In this document: piece after piece, positions 24,303 to 32,193 of the stretch
Numbering within the stretch: position 1 is the first letter of the stretch
Layout of the letters: every line of letters begins with the position of its first letter
Origin: Leucobacter sp. UCMA 4100
Lineage (GTDB): Bacteria > Actinomycetota > Actinomycetes > Actinomycetales > Microbacteriaceae
Assembly: GCF_027853335.1 (NCBI RefSeq)
Contig: NZ_JAFEUS010000002.1
Location: 930,001-994,000 of the forward strand
Direction: 5' to 3'
Length of the DNA: 64,000 nucleotides
Made by a program: the position numbers and the translations under genes
The notes under the pieces: model-generated
Databases searched by the model: none
What the model was told of the DNA's origin: nothing
The model's input: only the letters and a program-made list of their open reading frames with translations

Positions 24303-25256
24303 CTACTCAAATTCTTTGATTTGCTCGGCGAGTACCTTGAGCAGATCGTCCTGGGTTTCGTCTTTCTCAACACCGTCATACTCGGGATGCTCGGTGATCA
24401 CGGCCTGCACCTCGGGTGCGTGGTACAGCTCGGCGACGCGCTTCAGCGCCTTGTTGTCGCGGTCTTCGCCGCGCACGGCAAACACGTTCACGTACTGCTG
24501 CAGGTCGGGGCGATTGGCATCTTCACGGTAGATCGTCTCTTTTTCACCGAGGCCAGCCGCCAGCTGGAACGGGGTATCGACGAACGCGATGTCGACCGAG
24601 TCGAGCGATGCAGCCGTTTGCGACGGATCGATCGGAGTCACCTTACCGAGCTTCGAAGCCTCGTAGTCGATGTCGTCAATCGTGACGTTCCAGTCAGCCT
24701 CACCCTTGAACGCGATGAGTCCAGCGTTATAGAGCGCGAGCAGCGGGCGCACCTGGTTTGCCGGGTTGTTCGAGATCGTCACTTCGCCGCCCTCGGGAAC
24801 CTCGTCAATCGAGCTCCACTGCTTCGAGAAGATCGAGATGGGGAAAATCTCGGTCGAGCCAATCGGCACAAGATCATCACCCTGCGTCGCGACGTGCTGC
24901 GCGAGGTAGCGAACGTGCTGGAACTTGTTGATGTCAATGTCACCCGAGGCGAGGGCCGGGTTTGGCGTCGTGTAGTCGGTGAATGAAACGAGCTCAACCT
25001 CGATGTTCTCTTCGGCCGCGAGATCGACGAGCACCTCCCAGTGCGCTTCGGCGATGTCGTTCACGCCGAGCTTCACCTTGGTCACTTCTTCGCTTCCGGC
25101 AGCTGGCTTCGCATCGGCGTCGCTCGACTGGGTGAGCTTCGGCACCACAAAAGCAGCGATCACCGCCAGAACGGCAACAATCGCGATCGTGACCCAAAGG
25201 CCGACGCGCGACTTGGGTTTCTCGGGCCTAGCGGGCTGGGGAGTGGGTGCTGACAT
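24303..25256 (-). CDS. metQ: Methionine ABC transporter substrate-binding protein (MetQ/NlpA), without lipobox
   Basis: The 317-residue protein carries the NlpA/MetQ fold: LASGDIDINKFQHVRYLAQH, ISIFSKQWSSIDEVPEG, TISNNPANQVRPLLALYNAG and DIAFVDTPFQLAAG. It should bind methionine outside the membrane for the divergent MetN/MetI pair. The ATG at 25256 follows AAGGAGAAG by 4 bases; an upstream GTG/TTG frame is not needed. Most MetQ proteins are lipoproteins, but here residues about 22-42 form a plain hydrophobic helix (VGLWVTIAIVAVLAVIAAFV) with no Cys after it. It is therefore tethered by an uncleaved helix. Ligand could also be a D- or seleno-analogue or dipeptide. Confidence 0.85.
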   Translation of the reverse strand: MSAPTPQPARPEKPKSRVGLWVTIAIVAVLAVIAAFVVPKLTQSSDADAKPAAGSEEVTKVKLGVNDIAEAHWEVLVDLAAEENIEVELVSFTDYTTPNPALASGDIDINKFQHVRYLAQHVATQGDDLVPIGSTEIFPISIFSKQWSSIDEVPEGGEVTISNNPANQVRPLLALYNAGLIAFKGEADWNVTIDDIDYEASKLGKVTPIDPSQTAASLDSVDIAFVDTPFQLAAGLGEKETIYREDANRPDLQQYVNVFAVRGEDRDNKALKRVAELYHAPEVQAVITEHPEYDGVEKDETQDDLLKVLAEQIKEFE

Positions 25257-25325
25257 GATCTTCTCCTTGAAAGCGTCAGGGGCGAACAGCATTACTGTAG
25301 GCGCTCGGTCACCCGGCCACCAAAA

Positions 25326-25344
25326 GAGTGTTACCGAGTGTTAC
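25326..25344. promoter_or_regulatory. Direct repeats GAGTGTTAC in the metQ/metN divergent region
   Basis: GAGTGTTAC occurs at 25326-25334 and again at 25336-25344, a 10-bp period that puts both copies on the same DNA face. They sit between the divergent metQ and metN starts. This is a candidate operator for a methionine-responsive repressor; the regulator is not in the window. Confidence 0.4.
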
Positions 25345-25385
25345 GCTACAGCCCGCTCGATGCGGGCCCACGGCCGAAACCGAAC

Positions 25386-25391
25386 TACACT
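25386..25391 (+). promoter_or_regulatory. Possible -10 element of a leaderless metN transcript
   Basis: TACACT lies 7 bases before the ATG at 25399, and there is no Shine-Dalgarno sequence before that ATG. A transcript starting at the A of the ATG is the simplest reading. No -35 box is visible at the right spacing, so the call is tentative. Confidence 0.35.
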
Positions 25392-25398
25392 CATACCC

Positions 25399-26478
25399 AT
25401 GACACGTACCGAGCTGGGCCGCTCGGAGCACGCTTCTGGCATCAGCCACCCCGACGCAGCGTCGACCGATTCGATCATTCGCTTCACAGGGGTAGGCAAG
25501 ACGTTTGCCAAAGCCGCTTCAGCCGCGCTTACCGACATCACCCTAGACATACATCGAGGCGAGATCTTCGCCGTGATCGGCTACTCCGGAGCCGGCAAAT
25601 CAACCCTCGTGCGCCTCATCAACGGCCTCGAAAAAGTCACCACCGGCACCGTAGACGTCGACGGAACCCGCGTGAGCGACCTGCGCGAGGGCGAAATGCA
25701 CCGCGTGCGCGGCAACATCGGCATGGTCTTTCAACAGTTCAATCTCATGAAGTCGCGCACCGTCTTCGGCAACATCGAGTTTGCGCTCATCGTCGCCGGA
25801 TGGACCAAGGCGGATCGCACCGAACGCATCTGGGAGCTTCTCGACTTCGTCGGCCTCGCCGAAAAGGCCTGGATGTACCCGGAGCAGCTCTCGGGAGGCC
25901 AACGCCAGCGCGTCGGCATCGCCCGTGCTCTCGCCGCGAAACCGAGCGTACTGCTCGCCGACGAGGCCACGAGCGCACTCGACCCCGAAACAACGCACGA
26001 GGTGCTGCAACTGCTCGCCCGCACAAACCGCGAGCTCGGCGTCACCGTCGTCGTCATCACCCACGAGATGGACGTCGTGCGCAGCATCGCCGACCGCGTC
26101 GCCGTGCTCGACAACGGCCACCTCGTCGAGCTCGGCACCACCTACGAGCTCTTCGCCAACCCGCAAACCGAGCGGGCAAAAGCCTTCCTCGCAGCGGTCT
26201 CGCAAACCGAGCCCAACGCCGCACAGGTCACTTCGTTGCGCGAGCGTGGCCACGAGCGCCTCTTCACGATCCACGTCACCCGAAATCTCGATGTCGGCGG
26301 GCTGCTCTCAGAAGCGGTTGCCAGCTACGGGATCCGCTTCGCTCTGCTCTTCGGGGGCATCGACATCATCCAACAACAGCAATTCGGGTCGCTCACCGTC
26401 GCCCTCAGCGGCGACCGAGTCGACGAAGCGCTCGCCCACCTGCGCGAGCACGCAACCGTAGAGGAGCTCGCCGCATGA
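25399..26478 (+). CDS. metN: Methionine import ATP-binding protein MetN
   Basis: The 359-residue protein has Walker A (IGYSGAGKSTLVRLING), the Q-loop region IGMVFQQFNLMKSRTVFGNI, signature LSGGQRQRVGIARAL, Walker B (VLLADEATSALDPETT) and switch His (VVITHEMDVV). Its C-terminal 90 residues (RLFTIHVTRNLDVGGLLSEA onward) form the NIL/ACT-like domain that lets intracellular methionine inhibit the pump. The start at ATG 25399 gives the usual MetN N-terminus; the longer open frame from 24979 covers metQ and is not coding there. It overlaps metI by 4 bp (ATGA). Confidence 0.93.
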   Translation: MTRTELGRSEHASGISHPDAASTDSIIRFTGVGKTFAKAASAALTDITLDIHRGEIFAVIGYSGAGKSTLVRLINGLEKVTTGTVDVDGTRVSDLREGEMHRVRGNIGMVFQQFNLMKSRTVFGNIEFALIVAGWTKADRTERIWELLDFVGLAEKAWMYPEQLSGGQRQRVGIARALAAKPSVLLADEATSALDPETTHEVLQLLARTNRELGVTVVVITHEMDVVRSIADRVAVLDNGHLVELGTTYELFANPQTERAKAFLAAVSQTEPNAAQVTSLRERGHERLFTIHVTRNLDVGGLLSEAVASYGIRFALLFGGIDIIQQQQFGSLTVALSGDRVDEALAHLREHATVEELAA

Positions 26479-27155
26479 GTTATCTCAGCAACAACAAAAC
26501 CCCGTGGGAAACCCTCTGGCCGCTGCTCTTCAAGAGCCTCGGGCAAACCCTCTACATGGTGTCGCTCACGCTGCTCGTCGCCGGCCTCATCGGCCTCATC
26601 ATCGGCGTGCTGCTCACCGTCACCCGCCCCGGCAGCATTCTCGCGAACCGCTTCGTGAACACGACCCTCAACGTGATCGTGAACTTCTTCAGGCCCATCC
26701 CGTTCATCATTCTCGTTGCCCTGCTCGGCCCCCTCACGAAACTCGTCACCGGCAGCATCATCGGCATCAACGCCGGCATTTTCGTCATGACCATCGGTGC
26801 GGTCTTCTCGATCGCGCGCATCGTCGAACAAAACCTCGTCACCGTCGACCCCGGCGTCATCGAGGCGGCGCGCGCGACCGGAGCACGGCCGTTGCGCATC
26901 ATCCTCATGGTACTGCTGCCCGAGGCCCTCGGACCCCTCATTCTCGGCTACACCTTCATCGTGATCGGGATCGTCGACATGTCGGCCATGGTCGGCGTGA
27001 TCGGCGGCGGCGGGCTCGGCGACTTCGCGATCACGCGCGGCTACCAGGTGTTCCGCTGGGAAGTCACCTTCGTTGCGACCCTCGTCATCGTGGCGCTCGT
27101 GCAGCTGCTGCAGTTCGTGGGCAACTCGCTGGCGCGCAGGGCGCTGCGCCACTAG
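26475..27155 (+). CDS. metI: Methionine import permease MetI
   Basis: The 226-residue permease has five hydrophobic helices and the coupling loop EAARATGARPLRIILMVLLPEALGP (EAA motif; Glu-Ala-Ala at the start and Gly seven residues on), plus FRPIPFIILVALL, typical of MetI. It forms the membrane channel with MetN. ATG 26475 lies within the metN stop codon. The intergenic region after it holds two large inverted repeats and no clear terminator with a U tract. Confidence 0.92.
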   Translation: MSYLSNNKTPWETLWPLLFKSLGQTLYMVSLTLLVAGLIGLIIGVLLTVTRPGSILANRFVNTTLNVIVNFFRPIPFIILVALLGPLTKLVTGSIIGINAGIFVMTIGAVFSIARIVEQNLVTVDPGVIEAARATGARPLRIILMVLLPEALGPLILGYTFIVIGIVDMSAMVGVIGGGGLGDFAITRGYQVFRWEVTFVATLVIVALVQLLQFVGNSLARRALRH

Positions 27156-27216
27156 CGCGGGCGCCCCGAGCGTTCGCGCCGCGATCCACCGTTCGCACCG
27201 CGATCCGCCACCGTGT

Positions 27217-27262
27217 GGTCAAAAAGTGTCGAAATCTCGCAGGAAATCGACACTTTTTGACC
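27217..27262. repeat. Inverted repeat, copy 1 (27-kb pair)
   Basis: Perfect 16-bp arms, GGTCAAAAAGTGTCGA at 27217-27232 and its complement at 27247-27262, flank a 14-base spacer. The sequence continues left as GTGT. The same element recurs 186 bp downstream. There is no U tract immediately outside the stem, so it does not look like a normal terminator. Confidence 0.9.
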
Positions 27263-27398
27263 CCAGGGCGAAGAAAAGTGACCACACGGTGCCTCGGCGA
27301 GGCGAAAAAACGCGAGCAAGCGGGCTGGACAGCGCTCCCGTGACTGAATTCGCTCGAGTCCCGGGTTCGGGCCCCGGCTGGCGCCGCGATCCGCCATC

Positions 27399-27452
27399 GT
27401 GTGGTCAAAAAGTGTCGAAATCTCGCGGGAAATCGACACTTTTTGACCACAC
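27399..27452. repeat. Inverted repeat, copy 2 (27-kb pair)
   Basis: The arms reach 20 bp here: GTGTGGTCAAAAAGTGTCGA (27399-27418) and its complement (27433-27452), around a 14-base spacer that differs from copy 1 at one base (G for A). Flanks on both sides also resemble copy 1 (GCGATCCGCCAYCG before, AAAGTGACCACACG after), so a block of about 100 bp has been duplicated. Confidence 0.9.
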
Positions 27453-27597
27453 AGTGCGCGAAAGTGACCACACGCGGGGCGGGCGGGGCGAAGAAGCGCG
27501 TGGAAACGCGAAGAAGTGGGATGGGCGGGGCGAAAGAGACAGAGAGGGCGGAGCGAGAAGGCGCGAAGGAGCGCGCGGGAACGCGCGCCCACGCAAA

Positions 27598-27639
27598 AGC
27601 GGGGCCCGCCAGCCGGATAACCGACCAGCGAGCCCCGCT
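27598..27639 (-). terminator. Intrinsic terminator of the betaine transporter operon
   Basis: AGCGGGGC (27598-27605) pairs with GCCCCGCT (27632-27639). On the minus strand the hairpin is followed by TTTTGCG. It lies 35 bp past the stop of the minus-strand substrate-binding gene. Confidence 0.75.
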
Positions 27640-27673
27640 GAATGTGCGTTAGGGTCTCGGCCCTACCCCAGAA

Positions 27674-28591
27674 CTACTTGAGCAGGCCAGGGAACGCGTC
27701 TGCGTTGTCTTCGATCCACTTCGAGACGGCGCCCTCTGAGTCATTCTCGTACTCGTCGCTCGTGACGAGCTCCTCGAGTGCACCATACGCGTCATCGTCG
27801 AGCTTGATCTGTTCGATCAGGTCAGCGAGATCTGCGTAGTCTTCCTTGAAGCCATCGCGAGCGAGAATGTGCAGGCCCTCGGCCTCACCCATTGCGCCCT
27901 TAGGATCTTCGAGGTCCTTCACGTCGTAGGCACTGTTTGCCCAGAAGGGGCGCCACAGCGTCACAACGATCTCTTCCTTCTTGTCGATCGCTTCGCCAAG
28001 CATGGTGAGCATGGTCGCGGTCGACGAGGTGCTGAGCGTAATCGTGTCTTCGAGCTCGTACTCGGGAATCATCGAGTCTTCGGTCACGCCAGTGAGGCCT
28101 GCGCCAGGCTCGATGCCGATGATCTCGCTGCCGAAGAGGTCAGCGTTGTCCTTGAGCTCGTCGATCGAGTTGAGCTTCGAATATGAAGGAACAGCGATGG
28201 TGAGCGTTGCTCCCTCGTACCAGGTGCCGAGGTCTTCGATCTTGTCGCCGAACTCCTCCATGTAGCTTGCCTGGGTTACCTCAGGCCAAGCCGAAGCAAA
28301 GAGGTCGATGTCGCCCTGCGAGAGGCCCGCGTACATGGGGCCGTTGTCGGTGAGGTCATCAACCTCAACCTTGAAGTCCTTCTTCTCAAGCTGATCCTTG
28401 AGCAGGTACGCGATGCTCTGGCCGTCAGTCCAGCCAGCAATGTACGAAACCTTGATGGTGTCGCCGCTTGCCGACGAACCGTTGTCTGAGCCGCCGCTGC
28501 TCGTTCCGCCGCTACCGTCGCTTGCGCAACCAGCGAGTGCAAGAAGCCCTGCGGTGCCGAGTGCGAGTGCACCCATAAAACGTTTTTTCAT
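27674..28591 (-). CDS. Glycine betaine/proline-type substrate-binding lipoprotein (OpuAC/ProX family)
   Basis: The 305-residue protein starts MKKRFMGALALGTAGLLALA and then GCAS, a lipoprotein signal peptide with lipobox LAGC (Cys about 22). The mature part shows YIAGWTDGQSIAYLLKDQLE, DIDLFASAWPEVTQASYM and VVTLWRPFWANSAYDVKDLE, where Trp residues of the betaine-binding box are conserved. It captures quaternary ammonium osmolytes outside the membrane. It is the last gene of the minus-strand importer operon, 84 bp after the permease gene, and is followed by a terminator. The exact ligand (betaine, proline betaine, choline, carnitine) is not decidable. Confidence 0.88.
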   Translation of the reverse strand: MKKRFMGALALGTAGLLALAGCASDGSGGTSSGGSDNGSSASGDTIKVSYIAGWTDGQSIAYLLKDQLEKKDFKVEVDDLTDNGPMYAGLSQGDIDLFASAWPEVTQASYMEEFGDKIEDLGTWYEGATLTIAVPSYSKLNSIDELKDNADLFGSEIIGIEPGAGLTGVTEDSMIPEYELEDTITLSTSSTATMLTMLGEAIDKKEEIVVTLWRPFWANSAYDVKDLEDPKGAMGEAEGLHILARDGFKEDYADLADLIEQIKLDDDAYGALEELVTSDEYENDSEGAVSKWIEDNADAFPGLLK

Positions 28592-28675
28592 GATGTGTTC
28601 CTTTCGTCCTGCGGCCTTGCCACAGTGATTGGGTATACAGATTAGGTTTGAGTAAAGCTCCTGCGGGTGCAGGGC

Positions 28676-29563
28676 TTATGCCTTCTTGGCGTCGGCCTTA
28701 CGCTTACGGAAGAGGCCGAGCAGCGACGACTGGTATTCAGACTGGTTACCAAGCGCTGCGGTGACACGGTCGAGGAAGACCGCGATGATCACGATGCTGA
28801 CGCCCGATTCGATACCGGCTGGCAGCTGCTGCTGCATCACGGCCGCAACAACGTCCTTACCGAGACCAGGGGCGCCAACGAAGCCGCCAAGCACGGCCAT
28901 CGAGAGCGAGAGCATGATGACCTGGTTAATGCCGGCCATGATGGTTGGCAGGGCGAGTGGCAGCTGAATGCCGCGCAGAATCTGGCCCGGCTTCGCACCG
29001 AAGGCCTGACCCGCTTCGACGACCTCGCCGTCAACGCCGCGAATACCGAGCTCGGTGAAGCGCACGCCGGGAGCGATCGCAAAGATCACGGTCGCGAAGA
29101 TCGCGGGCACGAAGCCAATGCTGAACAGCAGCACGGCGGGCACAAGGTACACGAACGCCGGCATCGTCTGCAAGAAGTCGAGCAACGGTTTCATGAACGC
29201 ACTGAAGCGGTCACTCTTCGCCGCAAGAATACCGAGCGGGATCGCCATCACGACAGCAATAAGCGTTGCGACGAGCACGAGGCCGAGCGTCTGCATCGCG
29301 CTCTGCCAGTAGCCCATCGAGACGATCAGCAGGAGTGAGATGATCGTGCCAACGGCGAGCTGCCACGAGCGAACGAGCCAGCCGAGCGCCGCAAACAGCA
29401 CGATGACGACGAGAAAGTGAACCGAGAGCAGCCCGTCAACGATGCCGTTGACGAGAACGTCGATGAAGACCTTGAAAAAGTCGATGAGCCAGTCGAAGGT
29501 GTCGCGGAACCAGTCAAAAACAACCTGGCCCCATGTACCGATGGGAATCTTAGGAATATTCAC
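28676..29563 (-). CDS. Glycine betaine/proline-type ABC permease (OpuAB/ProW family)
   Basis: The 295-residue permease has a polar N-terminus (WGQVVFDWFRDTFDWLIDFF), five to six membrane helices and the coupling loop VVEAGQAFGAKPGQILRGIQLPLALP, with the EAG-x-AFG pattern of this family. The segment GLGKDVVAAVMQQQLPAGIESG is typical of ProW/OpuAB. It forms the channel with the ATPase encoded just upstream, with which it overlaps by 4 bp. The C-terminus is Lys-rich. The assignment to osmolyte uptake rests on the whole operon. Confidence 0.9.
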   Translation of the reverse strand: MNIPKIPIGTWGQVVFDWFRDTFDWLIDFFKVFIDVLVNGIVDGLLSVHFLVVIVLFAALGWLVRSWQLAVGTIISLLLIVSMGYWQSAMQTLGLVLVATLIAVVMAIPLGILAAKSDRFSAFMKPLLDFLQTMPAFVYLVPAVLLFSIGFVPAIFATVIFAIAPGVRFTELGIRGVDGEVVEAGQAFGAKPGQILRGIQLPLALPTIMAGINQVIMLSLSMAVLGGFVGAPGLGKDVVAAVMQQQLPAGIESGVSIVIIAVFLDRVTAALGNQSEYQSSLLGLFRKRKADAKKA

Positions 29564-30954
29564 GCCTGTTCTCCCTTCGTAGCGCTGTTTTCTTCTCGCG
29601 CATCAGTATCGGTATCAGTGTCGGTGAGCTCGCCGAGCTCGAGCGCTTCAGTCATCGTGGTTTCTGGCACGTCGGGCCGTGGCTCGATGATGGGAATCGC
29701 ACTCGTGGTGGTTGGCAGGTCAGCCAGCGCCGCGAGTAGCGTGACCCTCGGCACGACGCCGAGCAGGCGGTGCTGCTCGTCAACGACGGCAACGGGCAGC
29801 GGGCTTTCGACCGCCATCTCGTACAGCTCTGAAATGTGCTGGTCAGGGGTCACCGTCGAGGGTGTGGGTCGAAGAAGCTCACGAATGTCGGTGTTGCCCT
29901 CGCGAACCTGGCGCAGCACGTCTTTATCGCGCACAACGCCAATGAGCTTGCGGCCGTTGCCGGTCACGAAGCAGGCCGAGGTCTGCATGTCGCGCATCAT
30001 CTTGAGCGCCGCCCGGGGGCCTGCGCTCGCTGGAATCGCAGCGAGGGCCGGCTCCATAACGTCGCCAGCGGTGAGCACGCGGCCACGGTCGACGTCTTGC
30101 ACGAACTGCGCAACGTAGTCGTTGGCCGGGTCGGTGAGAATGTCGTTGGGGCTACCCACCTGCACGATGCGGCCGTCACGCATGACGGCGATGCGGTCGC
30201 CGAGAAACATGGCTTCGTTCAGGTCGTGCGTAATGAACACGATGGTCTTGCCAAGCTCCTGCTGCAGCTCAACGAGCTGTTCTTGCATTTCGCGGCGGAT
30301 CAGCGGGTCAAGGGCCGAAAAGGCCTCGTCCATGAGCAGAATCTCGGTGTCTGCCGTGAGCGCGCGAGCAATACCCACGCGCTGCTGCATGCCACCAGAG
30401 AGTTCGTCGGGCAAGTGGTTCTCCCACCCTGCAAGCCCGACGCGCTCAAGCCAGTTCTGAGCCTTAGCCCTGCGGGTCGACGCGTCGATGCCCTGCAGCT
30501 CTAGCCCGTAGGCGACGTTGTCGAGCACGGTGCGGTGCGGCAGGAGCGCGAAGTGCTGAAACACCATCGACATGCTCTTGCGGCGCAGTTCGCGAAGCTC
30601 AGCGTCTGAACGGCCAACGACCTCTTCGCCGAAAATCTTGATCGAACCGTCGGTCGTGTCGTTCAGACCGTTGAGCATGCGAATGAGCGTTGACTTGCCC
30701 GAGCCACTGAGGCCCATGACAACAAAAATTTCGCCCGGCTTTACTTCAAAGCTCGCGTCGATCACCGCGGCGGTGCCGAGCGGCTGTACTCCCTCGCGGG
30801 TGTCGCCCGCCTTGAGACGTTTTACCGCTTCTCTAGGATTGCGGCCAAACACTTTGTAGACGTTTGAGACCTGCAATGCCAATGCGGAATCATGGTGCTG
30901 CCCGGCCTGTGGCCCAGCATCACCGTGACTCCCACGGGTTGTGGGGTTGGTCAC
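29560..30954 (-). CDS. Glycine betaine/proline-type ABC ATPase with CBS domains (OpuAA/ProV family)
   Basis: The 464-residue protein has Walker A (VMGLSGSGKSTLIRMLNGL), MVFQHFALLPHRTVLDNVAYG, the signature LSGGMQQRVGIARAL, Walker B (ILLMDEAFSALDPLIR) and the switch His (FITHDLNEAMFLGD). After the ATPase come two CBS domains (about 310-430; SACFVTGNGRKLIGVVRDKD and VAVVDEQHRLLGVVPR), which in OpuA sense ionic strength or c-di-AMP. The GTG at 30954 follows GGAGGAGAA by 5 bases and is preferred over the far start at 30993. The tail (residues 440-464) is very acidic. It is the first gene of the three-gene operon. Confidence 0.92.
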   Translation of the reverse strand: MTNPTTRGSHGDAGPQAGQHHDSALALQVSNVYKVFGRNPREAVKRLKAGDTREGVQPLGTAAVIDASFEVKPGEIFVVMGLSGSGKSTLIRMLNGLNDTTDGSIKIFGEEVVGRSDAELRELRRKSMSMVFQHFALLPHRTVLDNVAYGLELQGIDASTRRAKAQNWLERVGLAGWENHLPDELSGGMQQRVGIARALTADTEILLMDEAFSALDPLIRREMQEQLVELQQELGKTIVFITHDLNEAMFLGDRIAVMRDGRIVQVGSPNDILTDPANDYVAQFVQDVDRGRVLTAGDVMEPALAAIPASAGPRAALKMMRDMQTSACFVTGNGRKLIGVVRDKDVLRQVREGNTDIRELLRPTPSTVTPDQHISELYEMAVESPLPVAVVDEQHRLLGVVPRVTLLAALADLPTTTSAIPIIEPRPDVPETTMTEALELGELTDTDTDTDAREENSATKGEQA

Positions 30955-31332
30955 GATTGTTCTCCTCCGAGAGTAACGTTCGTTTCTTCGCAAAACGAGG
31001 TGAGGGCAATCTGATAGGGCGGTAGGTCAGGGAATAACAACATCCTGGTCACTCACCCTCAATCACGGCCACCTTACGGCAGGCGGCCCACTCTACTCAC
31101 GCGCTTCGTTTCACGGCCCGGCACTCTGCCGGATTTCTGCTCCTTGCATCGCCTCACAGAGCGGCAAAGAACATACTTCGACCATAACAAGGGGTTTACG
31201 AAACACCTTGTTTCTTTCGCAGAACCTTGCCTCAGGCAACCATCGATTCGGTTAGCTGATCAGGGATTTCTCGTGTTTCCATATTGTTACCTAACCGATT
31301 TGACAAGAATTGGAAAACACTTCGCTAGAAAG
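30955..31332. promoter_or_regulatory. Upstream region of the osmolyte importer operon
   Basis: This 378-bp gap is AT-richer than its flanks and must hold the operon promoter for the minus-strand ATPase gene. A 7-bp inverted repeat, AACAAGG with CCTTGTT, spans 31186-31212 with a 13-base spacer and could be an operator, but it is far from the start at 30954. No conserved gene is seen; the open frame on the plus strand from 31144 crosses the glycosyltransferase gene and lacks a ribosome site. Confidence 0.4.
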
Positions 31333-32193
31333 CTACTTTTGCGTATCTTTGCTCTTTTGATCACTCGGCAGACCACCCGCAACAAAACGCCGAAACAGCA
31401 CCTGTTTCACCGACGCCGGCAGCATCCGGTACACGCTCTTCATCACCACGTTGCGCAGGTACTCGCCGCGGCCAATAAAGCCCATGCCGAGCATGGCCTT
31501 CTGGAGGCGGATCTCGGTTTGCGCCTCACGCCAGCCGCCCCGGCGAGCAAACGCGCCCGATCCGACGCGATATTTCACGAGTGGCTCGGCAATGTTCTCG
31601 ACCCGCGCACCGCTGGCAATCATGCGAATGCCGAGCCAATAATCTTCCATCTTGCCGAAGGGCTCGTACCCACCGACCTCCCTGACCCGCGAAACGCGGT
31701 ACATCATCGTGGGGTGGTTGAAGGGGTTGTGCGTGCGAGCGTGGCTGCGAATGTTCGCTTCACCGACGGGCGGAATGCGCGTCACGCCGCACGCTTCGGG
31801 GTCGTCGTCGAACTCGACCATGCCCGCGCCCACGAGGTCGTAGCCGGCCTCTAAGAGCGGCCACTGCTTCGCGAAACGGTCGGGCACCGAGACATCGTCG
31901 GCATCCATGCGAGCGACAACGTCGTACCGCGCGCGTTCGAGCCCTGCGTTCAGCCCCTCGGTGAGCCCGCGGTTCTCGGCGAAGCGCACCCGGGTGAGGG
32001 GCACCGCACCGCCAGCCTCGAACTCGTCGATGACCGCCTCAAGTGCCGCAGAGATCGGCCCATCAATCACGACGAGCACCTCAGCTGGCATGAGGCTTTG
32101 CCCCACCGTCGAGCTCTCGAGCGCGAGCCGAAGCGCGTCGGGAGTATCGCCCGCGTACACGGGAAGCAGCAGGGTGAAGTCGGCGCTCGCCAC
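31333..32193 (-). CDS. Family 2 glycosyltransferase
   Basis: The 286-residue GT-A protein has FTLLLPVYAGDTPDALRLAL, EVLVVIDGPISAALEAVIDE, NRGLTEGLNAGLERARYDVV and ARMDADDVSVPDRF, the last being the DxD-containing metal site. The C-terminal part (YEPFGKMEDYWLGIRMIASG) has the ED-Y-WxG motif of the family. It is a cytoplasmic enzyme adding a hexose or amino-sugar to a lipid-linked glycan. Its start codon shares one base with the stop of the next upstream glycosyltransferase. It is the last gene of the minus-strand operon running from galE. Confidence 0.83.
   Translation of the reverse strand: MASADFTLLLPVYAGDTPDALRLALESSTVGQSLMPAEVLVVIDGPISAALEAVIDEFEAGGAVPLTRVRFAENRGLTEGLNAGLERARYDVVARMDADDVSVPDRFAKQWPLLEAGYDLVGAGMVEFDDDPEACGVTRIPPVGEANIRSHARTHNPFNHPTMMYRVSRVREVGGYEPFGKMEDYWLGIRMIASGARVENIAEPLVKYRVGSGAFARRGGWREAQTEIRLQKAMLGMGFIGRGEYLRNVVMKSVYRMLPASVKQVLFRRFVAGGLPSDQKSKDTQK

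Larger units (their letters stand above)
27156..27673. other. Convergent intergenic region with paired palindromes and purine-rich DNA
   Basis: This 518-bp gap lies between metI (+) and the betaine-binding protein gene (-). It contains two near-identical inverted-repeat elements (27213-27262 and 27399-27452), five copies of TGACCACAC in either direction (27213, 27279, 27399, 27444, 27465), a G/A-rich stretch (about 27490-27590) and the terminator at 27598. The open frames through it have no family match and no ribosome sites, so I call no gene. Confidence 0.8.

Noticed and set aside
25338-27155. 605-residue plus-strand open frame across metN and metI
   Set aside because: For most of its length it is an out-of-frame, Arg-rich reading of metN; only its last part coincides with the real metI frame, which starts at 26475.
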